DNA from: Lingula anatina
Taxonomy: Eukaryota > Brachiopoda > Lingulata > Lingulida > Lingulidae
Reading direction: 5' to 3'
DNA length: 64,000 bases
Assembly: GCF_001039355.2 (NCBI RefSeq)
Contig: NW_019773625.1
Span: forward strand, 513,864 to 577,863
Positions within the stretch are counted from its first letter, which is position 1. Each line of letters begins with the position of its first letter. Under the pieces are notes generated by a model that searched no databases, was not told the DNA's origin, and worked only from the letters and a program-made list of their open reading frames with translations. Both the position numbers and the translations under genes were made by a program. Positions 1 through 12,400 of the stretch are shown here, piece by piece.

Positions 1-1173
1 CCAGGTTATCGAATATTAGCTGACAGACATAGTTAATGTTTAAGCAAATCAAGCAAAGTTTAAAAAGTTAAACACAAAGTTAAATGTCATGCATTTCATA
101 TAATTTTTTACTTCGCCACGATAACCTGAGAGACAGAATAATAATAATAAAGTAAAAAAATCGGCTTTTTGCATTTGAATATATGCAAAAAAAAAAAAAA
201 TGAAGGGTATCATTCCTTTAGTATTCTGTGCATGTAGTGTTAATTGAAACAGACGTAAATGGAATGAAAAATAGGTAACTAACAATAAGTTCTATATTTA
301 CCTGGGTCAGGAGATAAATACCTCCAGTCAAAAAAACGGAAATTCGACAGCAAGAATTTCTCTAGCAAACGGAGTACAGTTAAACAGTTGGTTAGACCTA
401 TAACGCGTGTAAATTTGAAACATCTATTTATATATCTATACTTGTAAAACACTTTTTAAATGAACTTTTACTGAGTGAGATTTTATCATAAATACTTACG
501 AGATAGGTCTTATAAGACATTTTAAAGAAAAGAAAGAATGAAGCAAAAGTACCAAAATATGATAAAGACATGGTAAGCTACCCTGTCGTTCTTACGTTGC
601 GCGTTATACTTTGTGGAAAATTGGGGATTTCTCGATTTCATTTCTGAGAAGTATGTAATATTGAGAAGCCAGATGCGTTTTGCGTTAGGAATAAATCCCC
701 GGTAACGAGTAGGGTACATATGTACAGCTTTTGCGTTTAAATCATTCATATATAGTTAGATAATATTTTAAGTGCCGATGCGACTACTGATTACTGATCG
801 CTTTTTTATGCTCTCGTGATAAAGTAAATCATTTTAAATCTGAGTCAAATACAGCATTGGCATTGCCTTAGTTGTGTTACTTACCGCAGTGCCTTGAAAG
901 CAAAAACTGAGGCATAATAACCCACTGCCAGAATCACTGATAAATCTTTGTAAGTAAAACAAAGGTGTCGTTTTCCTAACCGAAATACAAATAACTGTAT
1001 TCTGGCGATAGGGGTTACATTAATCTTAAAACTTTGTATTCACTGTTGTACAGTCAATTTTAAGACTTTGCCTCAGGTTATGTCCTTAAAGTTACATTTG
1101 AGGTACTAACCGCCAAGACCCTATCCACTGATAATTACCTGTAGATATGTAGTGTCAGACGCAGGGTAGAATC
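1..1173. other. Upstream sequence without a recognised gene
   Basis: AT-rich sequence with only short spurious reading frames on both strands. I see no exon with credible splice sites, no recognisable protein similarity and no RNA gene. It lies upstream of the SINE-like element and the NUP214 start. Confidence 0.6.
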
Positions 1174-1372
1174 AGCCAGATAGCTCAGGTGGTAGAGCAC
1201 TCGCCCTGTTAGCGAGAGGTCCCGGGTTCGATCCCTGGTCTGGCTGGTGATTTTTCTACACTCTCCCAAAAAGGCGCTATAGATAACTTCATCTTTGGTA
1301 CCAGCTTTGGGTTCAACTCTTGAACAGTCACAGTGGAGATTACTACTAGTACTACATATATATATATATAGC
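1174..1372 (+). mobile_element. tRNA-derived SINE-like element (tRNA-like head 1174-1245)
   Basis: The head folds as a cloverleaf: acceptor arms AGCCAGA and TCTGGCT pair perfectly, D stem GCTC/GAGC, anticodon stem CTCGC/GCGAG, T stem CCGGG/CCTGG with TTCGATC loop. The A box (TAGCTCAGGTGG) and B box (GGTTCGATCCC) of RNA polymerase III are intact. The anticodon loop reads CCTGTTA, so position 33 is C instead of the invariant T, and there is no clean anticodon. About 110 nt of unrelated sequence follow, ending in a (TA)n run, as in many animal tRNA-SINEs. A genuine tRNA gene (Thr or Asn by register) is less likely. The right edge is approximate and no target-site duplication was found. Confidence 0.6.
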
Positions 1373-1701
1373 ACAGAATTCATGTATTAGCACTCCTTTG
1401 ACACTTAATGAGATCTACTCTGTGCTAACTAATGAAAGCAAAGACCTCAAAGAATGTAAAATGAAGACCAGTTTCTGCGGTATCTGCAGTGCCATACATG
1501 TATGTTAGCACAGTTTGGCAATCAGAATCGTCAACCGGAGTGCTAAATCATGAATTACTAGCACACAGGTATTCAGACTGTCACTAGCTAAATGAACTGT
1601 GCTCTGCCAGGCTTAACATTGTAAAAGGTCTTTTAATATTATCTGTCGTCTATTATAGATAACCTATCTGAAGAGTCAATTAATGATTGAAGATAATCAG
1701 T

Positions 1702-4700
1702 ATGGCAGATGATCCACCTACCAGAGATGTTAAGGTAAAATTATTGTATGCTTAATGTAATACATAAACCATGAGCCAGCCAGGACTGGGGTATACTTGA
1801 AGTCAAGGCATGAGTGGATATTATATGTAACTTAATTGATTGGTGTATCTGACTTGTACCATGGCAGATGTCGAGACTGAAAAAGCTTAGACCCATAATA
1901 TGTGGTGCAGATTTCATTCATGCATGGTGCCTATGGACATCTTTCATGCTATTAGGACCCAAACCCCCCAATATTTAGTTCTGGTACATTTCAAATCAAA
2001 TATATTAAATACCCAAAATCTTAGATTTACCATGGCCTGCCTCAACTTTTTGGTAAAAGGTTAAGAATCTTTTGACTACAGACTACTTCTTTGCCTACTT
2101 TTGCCTTTCCACCAGTTTCTTATCTTGTGCGTATATTAGACAGATCTTGCCAACAAAGAAATATGTATTAAGTTGTAAACAGTGAGACAAAAGTTATATT
2201 TCAGTAAAACTGCCCTTCTCTACAATTATAGATTTTCATACCAAAATTAAACAAAAAATATCTCATTTTTTCATCCCGGTGCCACCCCACCCCCCTTATC
2301 AGAGCCCTGGACTCCCCTGTGATGAGTTTCACTTTGTTTGTTTTTCCAGGAGTTTCAGTTCCAGCAGATGTGCAAGGTTCAGGTGGCAGCCAGACAGACC
2401 GACTCTGTTCCCAAACACAGGTCACAACTGCTGGCTGTGTCCAACAAATATGGATTGACTTTTGTTGGTGTGCAGGAAGGTATGCTGGGGTTTTTATATA
2501 TTTTTTTTCTTATCAGGATTGAGGACTTCATTTTTTGGCAGTGATTGAAAACTCGCAAAGATTGTGGTAGGGATAAGGATATGAATTTATAACCTTACTT
2601 GTGGAAAATAAATGTTAAAACAATAAGTACATGAAATAACTTTTATAAATTTTCTTGTTGTCTTCTATTTCATCAACAGTATTTCCTTTTGACAGATTCA
2701 TGCTATTGAATACATCTTCTGTATTTTGTCTGCATTTTTTTGTCTGTTAATGGTCTCCATGTATTTCACAGGCTTTAAGGTCATAAAAACCATTGATCTC
2801 ATCAATGCCGATGCCAATGAATCAGACAAGAACAAGGTGGTGACTGACCTCCCTATGTGGACAGTGGTCAGTACAGAGAGTGCCCCCACCCACCTGGCCC
2901 TCAGCAATGATGATATGACCCTGGCCGTGTGTGTAGAGAGGGAAGGGTTACCTTTGGTCTTACTGTATGACATCAGGGTGTTTGCTGAGAAGGTAAGATG
3001 TGTGTTCCTCAAAATGAATCCAAAGAGGGAGAAGTATGGATAGCTCTCTTTATACTCATACAGTTCATATATAGATTGATACATTGTAAACCTCATTGGT
3101 AATAACATGGTATTTTCAAGGGCTATGACGTATCCACATATGGTTTTGCATGGTGCAAAATAAGTTTTTTTTTTTTTTTTTTGCACATAGTAATGTAAGT
3201 ATGGCTGGGGCTGACTTAATATCATGCATAACAGTGTGAAAGTCGTTTTAAGGTTTGTCAGTGCTTACCACGTATAAATACAATTGAAATCGGGGGAAAT
3301 AACTGACCTTAGGCTGGTATTGATTTTATTTCCTGGTATGCATGTGTGAATGATAGATATCATAATCCCTGTATAAAAACATAAAACCACTAACATCATT
3401 TCATTATTTCAAAGGGCACATTATAAAACTTGATGTTTGAAATTAATTTTTTATGTGACTTGTTTTTCAGGATTCTAAGCCAAGAACTTTCCATACTATC
3501 CCATTATACACTAGCCCCAGTGTCAGACTGGTAGACTTTGTATGGAACCCTGGCACAGACTTCCCTGCTGTCTTTGCTGCTGTCATGTCAGATGGTAGCT
3601 TGAAGTTGATGGAAGCCACAGAAAATCTGAAGATAATGGGCAGCTTGAAGGCTGGCTCTGGGGTCACTGCAGGTAGGGGTATTACTGGGGTACATGTGCT
3701 GGACAGCTTGACTTTTTTTTCTTTTTCAGGAGGTTGGAAATATTTTGTTTGGCTGCAAAGACATTCTGTCCATTTTATATACAATTATGGGTTCTGAGTT
3801 GTATTGCCATCTTTATAATCACTTATAATTAATTAAACTCGGTTCTAGTTTTAAAACAGGTTCTTTCTTTTTTTATAGTACCTCATTGTTTACTTTGATT
3901 ACCAGTATTTTGATTATTCTTATAATGTTTGATGTTTATTATTGATATGTCGCCTTGATTGCATTCACATAATAAATGATTCATAATAGTAGTTTTAAAT
4001 GTATTGTAGTATGTTGGAGCCCTAAAGGAAAACAGATAGTGGTTGGAAAGAAGGATGGTACCATGCAACAGTACGACCAAGAGTTAAAACTCAAGAAGAA
4101 TATTGCAGCGCCCACTATTTTTCAAGACCCCATGAAAGGTGTGTCCCTTATTTTTATCCGTCAACAATGCTAGCTCTTACTGAAGAGAATATAATAAATC
4201 TATTCTGTTATAAAAACATTTGCTGTACAGACATTATAAATCTGGATGGCTTCTACTCTCCTTACAAAAGGATATGTGACTGCTTAACAATTGTTTTTAT
4301 AGCTAAAGAAAAATTAAGTCTGGTAGTTTGTTTTTCCATTGATTTTTATATTTTTGATGACACTGGGAAAGGTGTTATTTGAATTAGGATCAAATTTTGC
4401 CATTGTTAGTCATTTACATGTTAATTTTCCATGTTTCATATTTGCTGCCTTTTATGGTTAATTGTAAGGATTTGTTTATTTAGATCTGAAACAATTTTTT
4501 TTCAGTCCTAGATATTCAGTGGTTGACAACCTTCACATTTCAAGTGGCTTACATGCCCCAAGGAGATGCCATCACAGAGCAGCCTTCACTTGTGTTTGTA
4601 CACGCCCCAGTAAGTCGGTATTAAATCAGATCTTCTTAAAGTCTACAATTTTAACATCAACACTATGCCAAATGCAAGTAAAATTGAAACAGGGACAGCA

Positions 4701-6487
4701 AAAATGTATAAATTTGTTCAGGTACAAGTGACTGTTTCTGCTTTGGCCCAGTAGATTATTACTGACTGGTTGCCTGGAGGACCAGTAGGTTGAAATATTT
4801 TTGGCACACATGTGAAAAGCATTTGATTGGTATGTGAAAAATACAAAAGACCATTGCTGTACATTTCCAAATTATGATGTCAGAGAGTGAAAACATTGTG
4901 ATGCATCCTGTAGATAAAGTGTTATCTGAAATATTGCCCATTCCCAGACACCATGTTATCTTGACTTAAATCAGTCTAATTTTCCAGGAGAAAATGGTAG
5001 ATGGGAATAGAATAATTGTGTAACAGGACAGCACTGGTTTAAAGTTGAATGTCCCTTGAAATATTGTTTTTTTTTCTTTTTCAGAAAACTGGCAATTTAG
5101 TTTTCACCAATTATGAAGATGTGTGTTTTGGCCAGGGAGAGGACAGAGAACCTGTTTATTATCTTCACCATATCATCAAGTGGTAAGAAATCTGGATAAT
5201 GTATTAATTGTGATAAAGAGATGTGCCATATCAGCAGTGTAGTAGTTGTGACAGTCAGATGTTACCTAATCATGTACTGAAAATTTTACTAATCACTATT
5301 CCTATCAGTACATAGCATATTCACAATATGTAATCCAATTTTACTTTACATATATTGTTAATTAGCAAGATAAGTTATTTTATTTTATCTTACACTGCAA
5401 AAAATGCATTGCTCAGAATTTAAAAAATAATTTTGGCTATGATAATATGATATCATTGTATTTTCCTTATTCACTCAGGGGGGTAATGACGGTGGCTTCT
5501 GCCAATGCTACAGAGTGTGGAATTCTGGGCAAGAAAGCAGATAACCAGGTAAGCACCCCGAATTTGATGGTTGAAGTTTAATTACCATTTCTCAAGTATT
5601 CCTTATATGCAATTTATCTAAAGCACATGTTTTTATTTACAATTTTTGAAAATCATTATTTCTGTCTTTGTAGGAAAAATTATGGTATTCGTATTTTTTC
5701 CTACAAAGACGATGTCAACAGAAATTAGTATGAATAAAGGAACAAATGGCATATTATTAGCACAATCAAAATGAAATCTGTAGCTGTTATTTTATATTTG
5801 ATATAATTATATTCTATTGTCCCCTGGAAAAGGTAATCATAATATATTTATGTTTCTAGGAATGCTGGGAATTGTGGACCCTGGAGGACAGTGGGCGTGC
5901 TCAGCTCCCCACCACAGAGGATTACGATGACACTTATCCTGTGGGTGTGGCCATAGATTATACATCACAGAGGCAGATACCACTGGGTGAGAAAAGTGAT
6001 AAATTGAAGGATATATCTTCTAGTTTTGGTAGGCCATTGTCATTAATCTTATCCTGAATACACCATGTCTGTTCAGAGAAAGTTGTATGAAGATGGTCCA
6101 GAGACTTGCTAACCATTGGCCAACTAACCGAGGACCCATTGAAAGCCTTAGGGTGATGATAACCTATGTTCTGCAACTCCAGTATAAAAAGTTTGTGATA
6201 TCCTACAAGGAAAAATAAAAGAAAAATTAATTGTAATTTTCATGCAGAGTTATATTCTGTAAAATGAGCTGGGAAAATATTTTCAGAGTCACTAAATTCA
6301 TTATTTACCATGAATTTTTTGTTCTTTTCAGGGGAAGATAAGTTCCATCCCCCTGCCCCTGTTTATATGCTCCTCAACACAGATGGACAGTTGCTTTTGT
6401 TTTATATGATGAATTATTTCCCTGGAGCCGAGCAGCTGACATGTCCACCACAGGTGCTGACATCTGCTGGGGCAAGAATTGGAAAGG
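1702..6487 (+). CDS. NUP214: NUP214 exons 1-10: beta-propeller, residues 1-423
   Basis: Exons: 1702-1734, 2350-2479, 2772-2992, 3471-3672, 4010-4138, 4506-4609, 5085-5182, 5479-5548, 5860-5986, 6332-6487. Phases chain without a break. The translated stretch follows the vertebrate propeller in order: [10 protein letters not shown], a [15 protein letters not shown] segment, [47 protein letters not shown] and [19 protein letters not shown]. In the family this seven-bladed domain docks the RNA helicase DDX19/Dbp5 and controls its release of mRNA at the cytoplasmic face of the pore. Introns here are 0.3-0.6 kb, with no mobile element except the old repeat in intron 1. Confidence 0.93.
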
Positions 6488-9400
6488 GTAGATAAGGCCT
6501 TTGGAATTTAGACTTTTGAATCCATTAAACTGATTGGCTAGAGCCACTAGCATATTATTTGTGTTGCCAAATAACTTATTTTTTCACCAAATTACATTTA
6601 ATACTTAAAATTTGATGAGATATTTTATTTACTTTTTCAAAGCAATCAGTGAGCCTAGATTAAAATGACTATTGTTAGTAAATTGGCAAAATTCTTATAA
6701 AAACTTATAGTTATTCCTTTTCTGTGCAACACACAATTGTACTACAGATTGACATCCTTCATTTCAGGCGAAGAGCAGGCAATCCCAAAACAACCAGCAG
6801 CGGTAGCACCATCAACTACATCTGCTGCACCTGCCAAGACAAGCTTATTTGGTAAACCAGGAGGAGGCTTTTCTTTTAGTGCAGCCCCAACTAGTGGTGG
6901 TTCTGGGGGGTTTGACCTGGCTAAGCCCCTTGGACAGGCAACTGCAATGTCTGTGCCAAAACCCAGTCAAGGAGGTGAGTCAGGTGCACTGCTTAAATGT
7001 CTGTGATTCAATGATTACTCTGATTTTTAGAGGTTTCATGTTGGAAATCGATAATGGTAAGACACACTTTTTACCCCTTACCAAAATGAAAATCTACAAA
7101 AAAATGACTCAGAGGTTTCCCCTTGATGAATTTTCAATGAAACTGACCAATAAGAAAAAGCTTTTAAATTATTTTAAGGCAACATTTTTATAAGTTGATA
7201 TAGATATATAAGAGTTATATTAGCCAGCTTGCTTAATTTTTTCCTCAATCAGCTGCCACAACTTCTGCTCTCGGTGCAACCAAATTTACCTTTGGTGCAG
7301 GAACCACTGGAGCACCATCTGGTGGATTGTTTGGAAGCACTGCAGGGCTGCCCTCTAGTGGCAGCGGCTTTACACTGGGCTTTGGCACCACTGGGCAACA
7401 GCCACCAAAATCTGTTCCTCCTGCAAATACGATCATGTCTGCTGCCCCTGTGGCAACTACTGCACCACTGACGTCATTATTCAGCATGAAAGGAGCTCCT
7501 CCCAGTTATACCAGCAGCCTGGCTGTGAAGTCCACACCAGGAGCAGCCATGTTTGGAGGGAGCAGGCCTCTGACTGGTGGTTAGTGTTTAAGATTGTGTG
7601 ATCCTCCATTTTGGTGATTTTTCAATGATTTTTCTCTTAGTTTTAAGTTTTATTTAGGACAATGTTTCGGTTTGATTAAGATTTTTTATTGTTTTTTAGT
7701 TATTTGTTAATAGCTAGGGTCATTCAGTTTATGTTGTTAAAGGGGGGATGATTGCTCCACTGTATGTGAGTATTTTAGAAAAAATTATAGAAATGGCTCT
7801 GCATTTGAAAAATAATTTCTTTCAAAAAATATTACCTTTTTAAATCATCTTTTGACAAGCCTAGTAGTGCTGAAACCAGCATTAACAAAACTGGTGTCTC
7901 ATTTGATATTTTGCTGTTTTCAGACCAGACAGATGCAACATCCGCAGGGTTTGGTGTGCCTCAGCAAGTTTCATCATCATCTGACCCACCAGGGCTCTTC
8001 TCGCAACCCAAACCAGTCACAACACAACCTTTTGGACAACCAAGCACTGGTCAACTCTCTGGTATTCTCGCCGGCCAGTCAAAGTTACCACAAGTTACCA
8101 TAGCAACAACACAGCCGCAGCAGCAGCAGCTCAGACCCACCATGACATCACTGCCTCAACAGCCAGCGTCATCTATTAGCAAACCTATTGCAGTGTCGCA
8201 CCCTGTTCAGGTTTCTACCACTGTAGCTCAGCCTGTTTCGTCAGCTTCAAGAGACCCACAGCCTCATGGGATAGGATCTGTGAGCCATCCCTCTCCTGAG
8301 ACTACTGGGATGCCATCTGGAGGCAAAATTTCAGCCAATCAAACAGTTGAGAGCACTTTTACAAGGAGCATTGTGGAAGAGGTGTGTTTCACTTTTGTTA
8401 AAAATGAAGGAGCTCTTTGTTATTGAAATAAAAATTATACAGCATTTTCTATTCTCTTTTAATGGTGTGGTCTTAACACTTTTTTAATGGAGCCAGAATC
8501 ATAGTTAAAACACTATTTATGTATCGTGCAGTAGTTGTTAAACAGATATGTATATCTTTCAATTTTCCCCAAGATGTCCCACTTTGAAAAGGAGATGCAA
8601 GACTTGAAGAGCCGGTCCTCACAGTGTCAGTACAAAGTTGGCACTAAAGAGGAGCTGTCAAAACTAAGGAAAGACACAGAGTCAGTGGAGTTGTTCATCA
8701 AGGAAATCAAGACTGTGACCCAGGTACATATAGCATGAAAACTGAGCCTGACTTTTTGCCCAAGGCTATAATTAACTTTTGCTTGTGCAGTTAAGTTTTG
8801 ATTAAGTTAATATTTTTCATCAATTGAGAAAGATTGAATTGGTGTGTGGTTTCATGATCAGAACACACTACAGCATAGTATTTATTTGAAATCCCTTGAT
8901 AAAGTAATAAAATATCTCGTAAGCAAAAATATAATTTTAATTGAGATCAAAACTTATTATTAAAATTGTCAGTTGCAAACACCACAGAGGCAAAAAATTA
9001 GACTCTTCATCAATTCTTGAGTACTCACAAGGGAAATGTAATTTGTGATTTGATATTTGACTATTCAGGATTCTAGAACGGGAATATCATGCTACGATTT
9101 CTTACTTTATCAGGCAAGTAACAGTGAGATCCACTCTTTAAAATCTGATGTTTTGGAAGCCTTCACACAGCTTGAGGAGTGCCATGTCAGACAACAGCGC
9201 AATATGGAGCCTCGTTATCAACAGCTCCTAAAATCTCGTGCCCTAGATCCCATGAGCACAGCCAAGATGAAACAGCTGCGAGCTGTGACACAGAATATTG
9301 AAAAGACCCTAAATGATGCTAACTTTAAACTAGATGAAGAGTGGGAGAATCAGCAAGACAAGAAGGCCAAAGGGAGGTAAGTCAACAGGACCATAGGTGT

Positions 9401-12400
9401 CAGCATTGCATGACAAGACAGGCTACATAATTTATATGCTTGTGTCTTGTCATTCATTCATTCATTCATTCAGCACTGAGTGCAAGAATAACTTTAATTT
9501 TTCCATCTAGGCAGATGCAGGCCCCCTCCACTGACACAATCTACAGAACCCTAAGTAACAACCACAATCTGATCCTGTCAATGACCAAGAGGATTGAGAG
9601 TCTGGTGACAGATTTGAAAGCCATGAAGTTACATAACCTGACGGCTTCTTGGGAAAATAGGAGCTTTAGCATCCCAGAGGAGAAGAGGTATGTTGTATTG
9701 AAATGTATGTGGAGTGATGAATAATGACAAAGTGTAAAGAAAAATTTGTGGGAGGTTTGCTTTTAGAACTTTGCTGATGAGTTTCTTCACAATTTATTTT
9801 TCAAAATACTGATTTAATAAAAAAAAAAATAATGGTAATAATAAATACAATAATAATTATAATAATAATAATGTTCAAGACTTCTATTGCTATGTACAAC
9901 TTGAATATTGAAAAATTTTCAACCTTAAATTTTTCCCCCACCAGTGACCTTGAACACCAGGAGTTGGCCAGTCTGGCTGATAGTCTGCTGGAGACCAGAC
10001 TGTCTCCAAAGAAACCCCCCGTGAAGAGTTTGTCACCAGAGAAGCAGTCCAGACTCCGTCAGTTGCTGGGAAGGAGGGCAGTGACACCTGTGAAAGTGAC
10101 AGCTCCAGGTGACTATTTATTTATTTGTTTGATAATTTTTTTACTAAATGACTTATTACTACTTGTTTTAAATCACAGTTTGCAACATCATCAGCCCCTG
10201 TTACCTCACCTGACCATCTGACCATGTAGCTCATTAACCTCTAGACCTAGTAAAAAAGAAATCAGTAAAACATTAATTGATCAGCCTTTCTGAAGAATAT
10301 TTGCATTTCAGCCAATTTATCCATGTCCAAGATAGTCTCTGCACAGGATCTTCGCAGAGTCTTGTCTAAGAGATTTGAGGAAGATTCTTTTATTGAAGAG
10401 AAACCCCGTGATACTGTCACAGAACTTAAGGCTGCTGCTAAGGTGAAGGAGAGCCCAGGAATTAATGTAAGTTGTTACAAAGTTCATTGCTTTACCACAG
10501 GATGTTGGTTGTATGAAAGGCTTATCAAACTGTTTTTTGTCCATATTAACAAAATTTTCACTAATATATTAATATTGTGTTTCTTGTCGTCTGAACTATT
10601 TTCTTATACATCTAAATATTGACAGACTTGCAGATAAACAGTGATAAACAGATCAACATTCACATAACTTTAACAAAATTAAGATAAATGTTATCTTTCT
10701 AAACATAGCAAACTCACCTAGCCATGTCCCTTATTTCAGGAGGAAGAGAAAATTCCTTCCACTACCCAAGTTGTTCTTGCTTCTATGACAGCTAGAAAGG
10801 GGTTGTTTACATCACCAGCGTCAACTTCAACACCCTCTCGACCCTTGACCTTTGGAACTGGTCCGGTGCCTCCATCTGGCGGCATGTTTGGTGGAGCAAA
10901 GATGGCTGAGAGCCCTGGTCCTGCCCTAGGCAACCTTATGTCTGCAGCACCAGCAAAGCCGACAACTACCACAGTTACAGTTTTGTCTGGTACTAAGGTA
11001 CTTATGGTGTTTTTACACTTTATTTGTGACTGTTCTACTTGTATTAGATCGTATGATTATGGGATAGGTACAACATAAGTCAACAAGGTATATATGGTAT
11101 ACATTACTGTAATGCATGAGTGGATGTCCTATGCACCTTGCTGACAATTGATGTATTTGACTTATACCATGACAGATATCAAAATCAAAAATTGGACATG
11201 TGGTGTATCCTGCAAAAACTACTTATCCTTTTATGAAGTAAGGGACCATTTCCACAGATATTTGGATCAATCTATCTCCCTGGGGAGTCTCAATAAACTG
11301 CTGTCATCTTGACCGGCTTAAATGTCTGTCACGCCTAGTAAAGCTGTTAGGGGGTAATTATCTTTACCCTAGCTGACTCGGTAGGCATGACAGACATTTA
11401 AGCCGGTTGGTTAATAGCAACTTAGTGAGACTCCCCAGGGAGTTAGATTGATCCAGATGGATTGATCTAGGCATGGGAACCCAGTCTAAATTTTGCTGCC
11501 ATTCAAAATAAGTGGAATTCTTGATGTATTTTTTGTTAAAAAATCATAGATGATGCTATACGCTTATAAAAATAATTGCAATGCAAATAACTTTGATTTT
11601 AGCTGCTGTTTTGAAAAAACTATCATTGTAACTTTTGTATGTTAAATTTTAATTTTCTGCACCATTTTCTCTAATTACATCCAATTGCATCTAATTATAT
11701 CCAATAATAATCATGTTGGTTGTTATATGTTCTCCAGCCTGCAGACACTGGTTTGTGGCCAACCTTTGGCAGCATGTTTAACCCTGGGGCTGCTGGTACC
11801 ATCAAATTTGGCACCGACAGCACCTTTAGCAGAGGGCCTCCAGCAAATGAACCTTTTCAGGAACCTCAAGGTAAAATGAAAGATTCTATGTCTGCTCTCT
11901 CTTAGAATGAGATGTTATCCTGCATATTCAAATTTCTTGGTATCCTATGCATTTTTTGTAATTTAAGTTATTGTATGCTTTGCACAGCAAAATTAGCTGC
12001 TGTGAGAAAGAAATGTAAATGTATGTGATGGTGAAAAAATGCTGTCAGTGACGCCACCTATTGTCATACACAACACTTAGGGACAAGCTTCACAAGAGAA
12101 CTTTAGACCAAAAAATTGGTCCTCTTTGGTTTAGAAAAAAATATTGATAGAATTACAGAGTAAAGATTGATCCAAAACAATAGCCACATCTTTCTGACTA
12201 TAAAACATGCCCAATTTTACTGGGTCAAAGTGAACTGAAATTTTGGTCTAAAATTGGTGTTAAGTTCTTTTTTGAACCCGGCCCTAGAACATAATAGTAA
12301 AGGGAGTTTAATTAATTGGGATTCAGTTGAAGACTTGACTCCAGAGTCTACATCAGAGAGTGGAGATGAGGAGGAGGAAGAAGACAGAGTGGAGGACCTG

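Noticed and set aside
1174-1245. A functional tRNA-Thr or tRNA-Asn gene
   Set aside because: The anticodon loop has C at position 33, the register is ambiguous, and the attached body with (TA)n tail fits a SINE better.
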